Below, in pieces: positions 60,459 through 64,000 of a DNA stretch of 64,000 bases (positions are counted from its first letter, which is position 1; each line of letters begins with the position of its first letter). Location of the stretch: the NCBI RefSeq assembly GCF_051020985.1, contig NC_135007.1:434001-498000 (forward strand), given 5' to 3'. Under the pieces are notes generated by a model that saw only the letters and a list, made by a program, of their open reading frames with translations, was not told the DNA's origin and searched no databases. Origin of the DNA: Nomia melanderi (lineage: Eukaryota > Arthropoda > Insecta > Hymenoptera > Halictidae). A program made the translations under genes and the position numbers.

Positions 60459-61985
60459 TTCTCAATCCACGTTTTCTTATTAATCAACATTGTCTGTTAC
60501 ATGCACATAGTTTGTGTTAGCAGAAACATCTCATTTGAATTTCCTGTGGTGTCGATAATGATCTACTGCCGTGATCGCACCGCAGGTTTGCGCAATTGTA
60601 CACACCTTTTCTTTAATTTACAACTTCAAGACTGAAATATATAGCACGTAAGCTTCTAAGATTTTTTTACTTATTTTTATATGTAGATTGATCATCTAAC
60701 ATATGAATAAGCATTTATGAATCACCCCGTATATACATGCATGAAAGTGAGATACAACGATATCTTATCCGGGCATAAATTCTAATTGCATTGACATAAT
60801 GAGAAAGAAATGTTAGCAATTAAACACCAACCGTGGTGATATCATTAACTCTTCTAATTTTTTACAAATAAATTTGCTAAAAGGACTAATTTAGTTATTT
60901 GCATTTTTCGTAAACGTGACTTGCATTATGTTTAGAAGATAAATTAGAATTTTGCTGTTAAATGAGCAGTGATATTTTTTATACCACAGACTTGTATTAC
61001 GTTATTTTTGGACAAATATTTTATAAATTTGTATTATATATCGACTTACATACATAACGCATATGAATTGTAAATCTTGTATCTTGGGCTTGTACTTTAT
61101 ATTTCGTGAACTTATATTGAATTCATAAACGTATATTGTTTTTTCAGTTATTATTACAGTTAAGAATAACTTAGGTACACGAATACTTTCTTTTCAGTTG
61201 TGTTTAGAAGTAAAACATGTCTACCTGTTACATGACTTAGTTTCTTAAATGTAGTTGCAAAGTTTCTTATCGTCTTCCTTGGAACAATTCCAACTAATGT
61301 AAACAACATTTTATTCACGAACGGAGTAGTAAGTAGTAGGTATGCTTTTATGGTCACGAATTGAGGTAAACTCAATTGGACTTGATTAAATAATTAAAAT
61401 TTATATAGACAATAATTTAAATATTACGTTTTGAACCTATTTTATTAACGAACACTTCTAAAACGATTTTAAATTCTATATTGAACGTTTAGTCAAATTC
61501 ATTTCCAAAGAAATATAATATATCTATGTAGATATATGAAATCAACTTATCAGTAGGTAATTATGCGGAAGTTCGTAAAAATTAAAAATATAATTTTGAG
61601 TTAGCAGCGAGTGTAGCTAGAAAAGCTGTTTGTTCAATTCCCCGAAGAATAATTTTACACAGGGTGTTGCACGCATAAAAGGAGAAGCAATTTTTGTTTC
61701 AACGTGTTTAAACGTTTCGTTTTCTCAATATTCCTTAACGTACACGAGATAGATTGAAAGAGAGAAGGTTCTAAAACTTATAACTTTAGTCTTTGTGTAA
61801 ACTTTTCAAATATTTTTACTAAACTTCAAGTTTGAGTGTAATAAAGTAAAGTACGAAATGAAAATTTAACAAATACATACTTATAAAACAAAGTTGTTGA
61901 ACAAATTACGAAACTGTGGATTCCCTACTGGAGCACGACCAATTTTTCCATTCTTCCAAGATCCGGTCATAATGTATGAGATGAA
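60459..61985. other. AT-rich non-coding stretch
   Basis: No supported gene. ACACAGGGTGTTGCACGC at about 61,657 looks like another AGGGTGT element end without a visible mate. Confidence 0.4.
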
Positions 61986-61989
61986 ATAG

Positions 61990-62420
61990 ATGTGCTGCAA
62001 TTAAACTTCCTAATATATTCAGCAATATGTACAATACTAAAAGTAAATGGACAAACAAATCATAGACGAAGACAGGTAAATAATATAATAAACACCAGAG
62101 AACCTGGTTGGAGAAGAGGATTACAAAGACAAATAAACAAGCTTGGAAAAAGAAACGAAAAATTACGTGATTAACAAAAGGAAAGACATCTCCAAAATTC
62201 CAACTATGAGCTAAAGAAACATGTAATAATTAACATATGGAATATATTAAAATCACTGAGAGTTATGAAGCTAAGAATCACAGCACAAACAATTCGAAGG
62301 ATACACCAACTGCAGGGGAGGAAACACACGAAGATCTAATAAAGATTAGACCGCAACAATACAGGCGAAGTTGTAATTGAAAGCCCAACACCAATACAAA
62401 TAAAAGAACTTTGATAAAGT
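61990..62420 (+). mobile_element. LINE ORF2 fragment (region before the polymerase)
   Basis: The plus strand encodes REPGWRRGLQRQINKLGKRN at about 62,094, then a Lys/Arg-rich helical stretch and RITAQTIRRIHQL at about 62,276, continuing past stop codons to about 62,410. A Pro-Trp-Arg-Arg start, a basic coiled region and a K-R-I-A-x-x-I-R-R-Y-type motif are characteristic of the linker between endonuclease and reverse transcriptase in several insect LINEs. The polymerase palm itself is not found. Confidence 0.45.
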
Positions 62421-64000
62421 GTTTGCTTTAAACGAATTTTAAAATAAGAAAACAACATAACACAACAGACAGGGATCAAGAATATTCAAAACATCGTACA
62501 GGTAATTTGTAGTAGTTTCCATTCTCCAAATAAAGTTCTTTAGACTCGAACAGAAATCATCTAAATTTCAAAGAAAATTGTCCACAATCATACGTGTTAT
62601 ACATAAAAATGTTCTTCATTCAAATGATGAAACACCCATTGACGTATTATAAACGTTTTTAATACAGAGTTTCTTCTTACAACACGGACATGCAAGTTCT
62701 TATAAAACTACAAAAATTGTGAACTACATACAATAAAAAGACATATGAACTATGAAACAGCCAGAAAATAATCCCGAATGAAATTTATATAGGAAGAAAA
62801 CCAAAAAACAAAAAGAATATTGACAAGCCATTATCTTATCCTGGAAACACATTTCGCCATCGGAGCATGAAAACCTTATAACATCGACATTTCCCAACTA
62901 AAGTTAGAAATTAAAGTTGGGAAAAATCTGTGGCGTGTTCAGGGAAATAGTAAGAATTGAAGCATTGCAAGTAAATTACTATTTGAAAATATCATTTCGT
63001 GCAGCATCTGCATTAAGGTTAAATATCAGAGTTGGACACTAACCGATTAAAATGTTTGATTTGATTCATTGATCGATGTTTATCATTAATAGCATAAAAT
63101 TGATAGTCAACAAATCTGCGATTTATTTGATTGCTTAATTGAGTTAATTGTCAACGTTGATTAAAGAGAATTCACCGAAAAATCGACGGCCGATTTAATC
63201 GATTACTAGAATGAATTGCCAATTTGATCAATTGTTAGTTTTTACGCAGATCGTGATTAAAATCTCAGTTAAATTGAAATTTTAAATTGTAATAAAGTGG
63301 ACAGAAGAAGGTGAAACAGCAAAAATAAACTGTAATGCAGAAGTATTTATTTTAAAGGGGTTGACATTTACAGATTTTTTCATTTATTCATTTATTTTTT
63401 ATTATTCACTTATTCTAATTCATTAACTTCGCTAGAAAAAGAATGTTTGCAGTTAATCGTTACTGAAATATTCGACTGATCGTTACTTGTTATTAACGAA
63501 TAAATTTCTTTTCTAATTGCTTCTTATGATTAATTACTAAAGTTGAAAGGTAATTGTTGAGTGCGGTTAAGGGTTATAACAGAAATTTAATCGTTAGTTA
63601 TTCGTTAATTTTTTGCTTAATTTTGATATGCACTATTTAATATTTACACTTAGAAACCATTTAAATAAAACGTTTACTCCGCATTTAAATGAATGACATA
63701 AACGTTAAAAATAGCTGCATTTTAATGTTCATTTCCTGGAGTAATCTCCTGAACTAGAGAGGGTATAATATTTGGAAACAATATTTCGAAAAACAGCAGA
63801 TCCTTTACTATTGCTGATTACCTTCCCCATATTATCTTTGTGTAGATCATTCGTCTGAATGTTTCTGTAGGCATGTATTAATATTTCAATAATTATGTCT
63901 GCAATCGTGTAATCTAGAAATGTCCTTGACTTTCTCAGTCACAACCCCGATAAACGTGCATATTGCTGTCTATATAGTGTGTATCTAATAGTGCTAGAAA
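62421..64000. other. AT-rich stretch with ATTAAT-type words
   Basis: No supported gene. 63,040-63,260 and 63,420-63,640 are full of GATTAAT, AATCGATTA and TTAATTG words like those at 38.4-38.8 kb. AACTAAAGTTAGAAATTAAAGTTGGG at about 62,898 is a short hairpin. Confidence 0.4.

Noticed and set aside
61600..61700. tRNA-like GTTCAATTCCCC word near 61,633
   Set aside because: No acceptor stem, D-arm or anticodon arm can be drawn around it.
1..64000. CRISPR arrays, bacterial operons or horizontally acquired bacterial genes
   Set aside because: No regularly spaced direct repeats and no long intron-free bacterial-type frames. All repeats fit eukaryotic transposons or microsatellites.

Overview
The window looks like a nuclear contig from an insect. 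It is very AT-rich and intron-bearing, with short spliced exons, no operons, and a dense load of decayed DNA transposons, MITEs and non-LTR retrotransposon fragments. The styles of the Tc3-like element, the LINE remnants and the Gag-like gene suggest a hymenopteran (bee, ant or wasp). That is inference, because no diagnostic rRNA or mitochondrial marker is present.

Only one convincing host protein gene is visible. On the minus strand at 1,721-3,399 are the four 3'-terminal coding exons of a type I single-pass membrane protein: a Cys-rich furin-like ectodomain end, a transmembrane helix, and a cytoplasmic tail of about 320 residues. Its upstream exons were not found, so some or much of the rest of the window may be its first introns or simply intergenic DNA.

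A second gene-like unit at 50,901-51,903 (plus) is a solitary retrotransposon-Gag-like gene. It has two short introns and two CCHC zinc knuckles, but a UGA codon lies exactly between the knuckles. No protease, reverse transcriptase or integrase follows it. Its last exon lies inside a repeat that also forms a fold-back structure just downstream (52.37-52.85 kb).

The rest is mostly repeats. (i) At least 13 short elements of seven sequence families are precisely flanked by TTAA and have CAC or CCC ends, the hallmark of piggyBac-type MITEs; one is inserted into another. (ii) There are long fold-back or palindromic elements at 15.6-16.25, 16.84-17.65, 30.3-30.93 and 59.93-60.46 kb. (iii) A Tc3-like DD34E transposon relic at 45.09-46.92 kb (minus) has lost a catalytic Asp and carries a nested TA-flanked element. 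(iv) A pogo/Tigger-like pair of inverted ends at 31.27 and 32.45 kb encloses a further element. (v) A TIR element of about 625 bp lies at 43.23-43.85 kb. (vi) LINE relics lie at about 13.9-15.6, 28.1-28.56 and 62.0-62.4 kb. (vii) Several dispersed repeats pair distant parts of the window.

I found no tRNA, rRNA, CRISPR array or bacterial-type gene. The most unusual local structure is a tandem pair of hairpins at 6,539-6,627: different stems, identical 17-nt loops. I see no convincing new multi-gene system. The strongest leads are the intron-containing Gag gene with its in-frame UGA, the TTAA-MITE burst with a clean nested insertion, and the unidentified membrane receptor.
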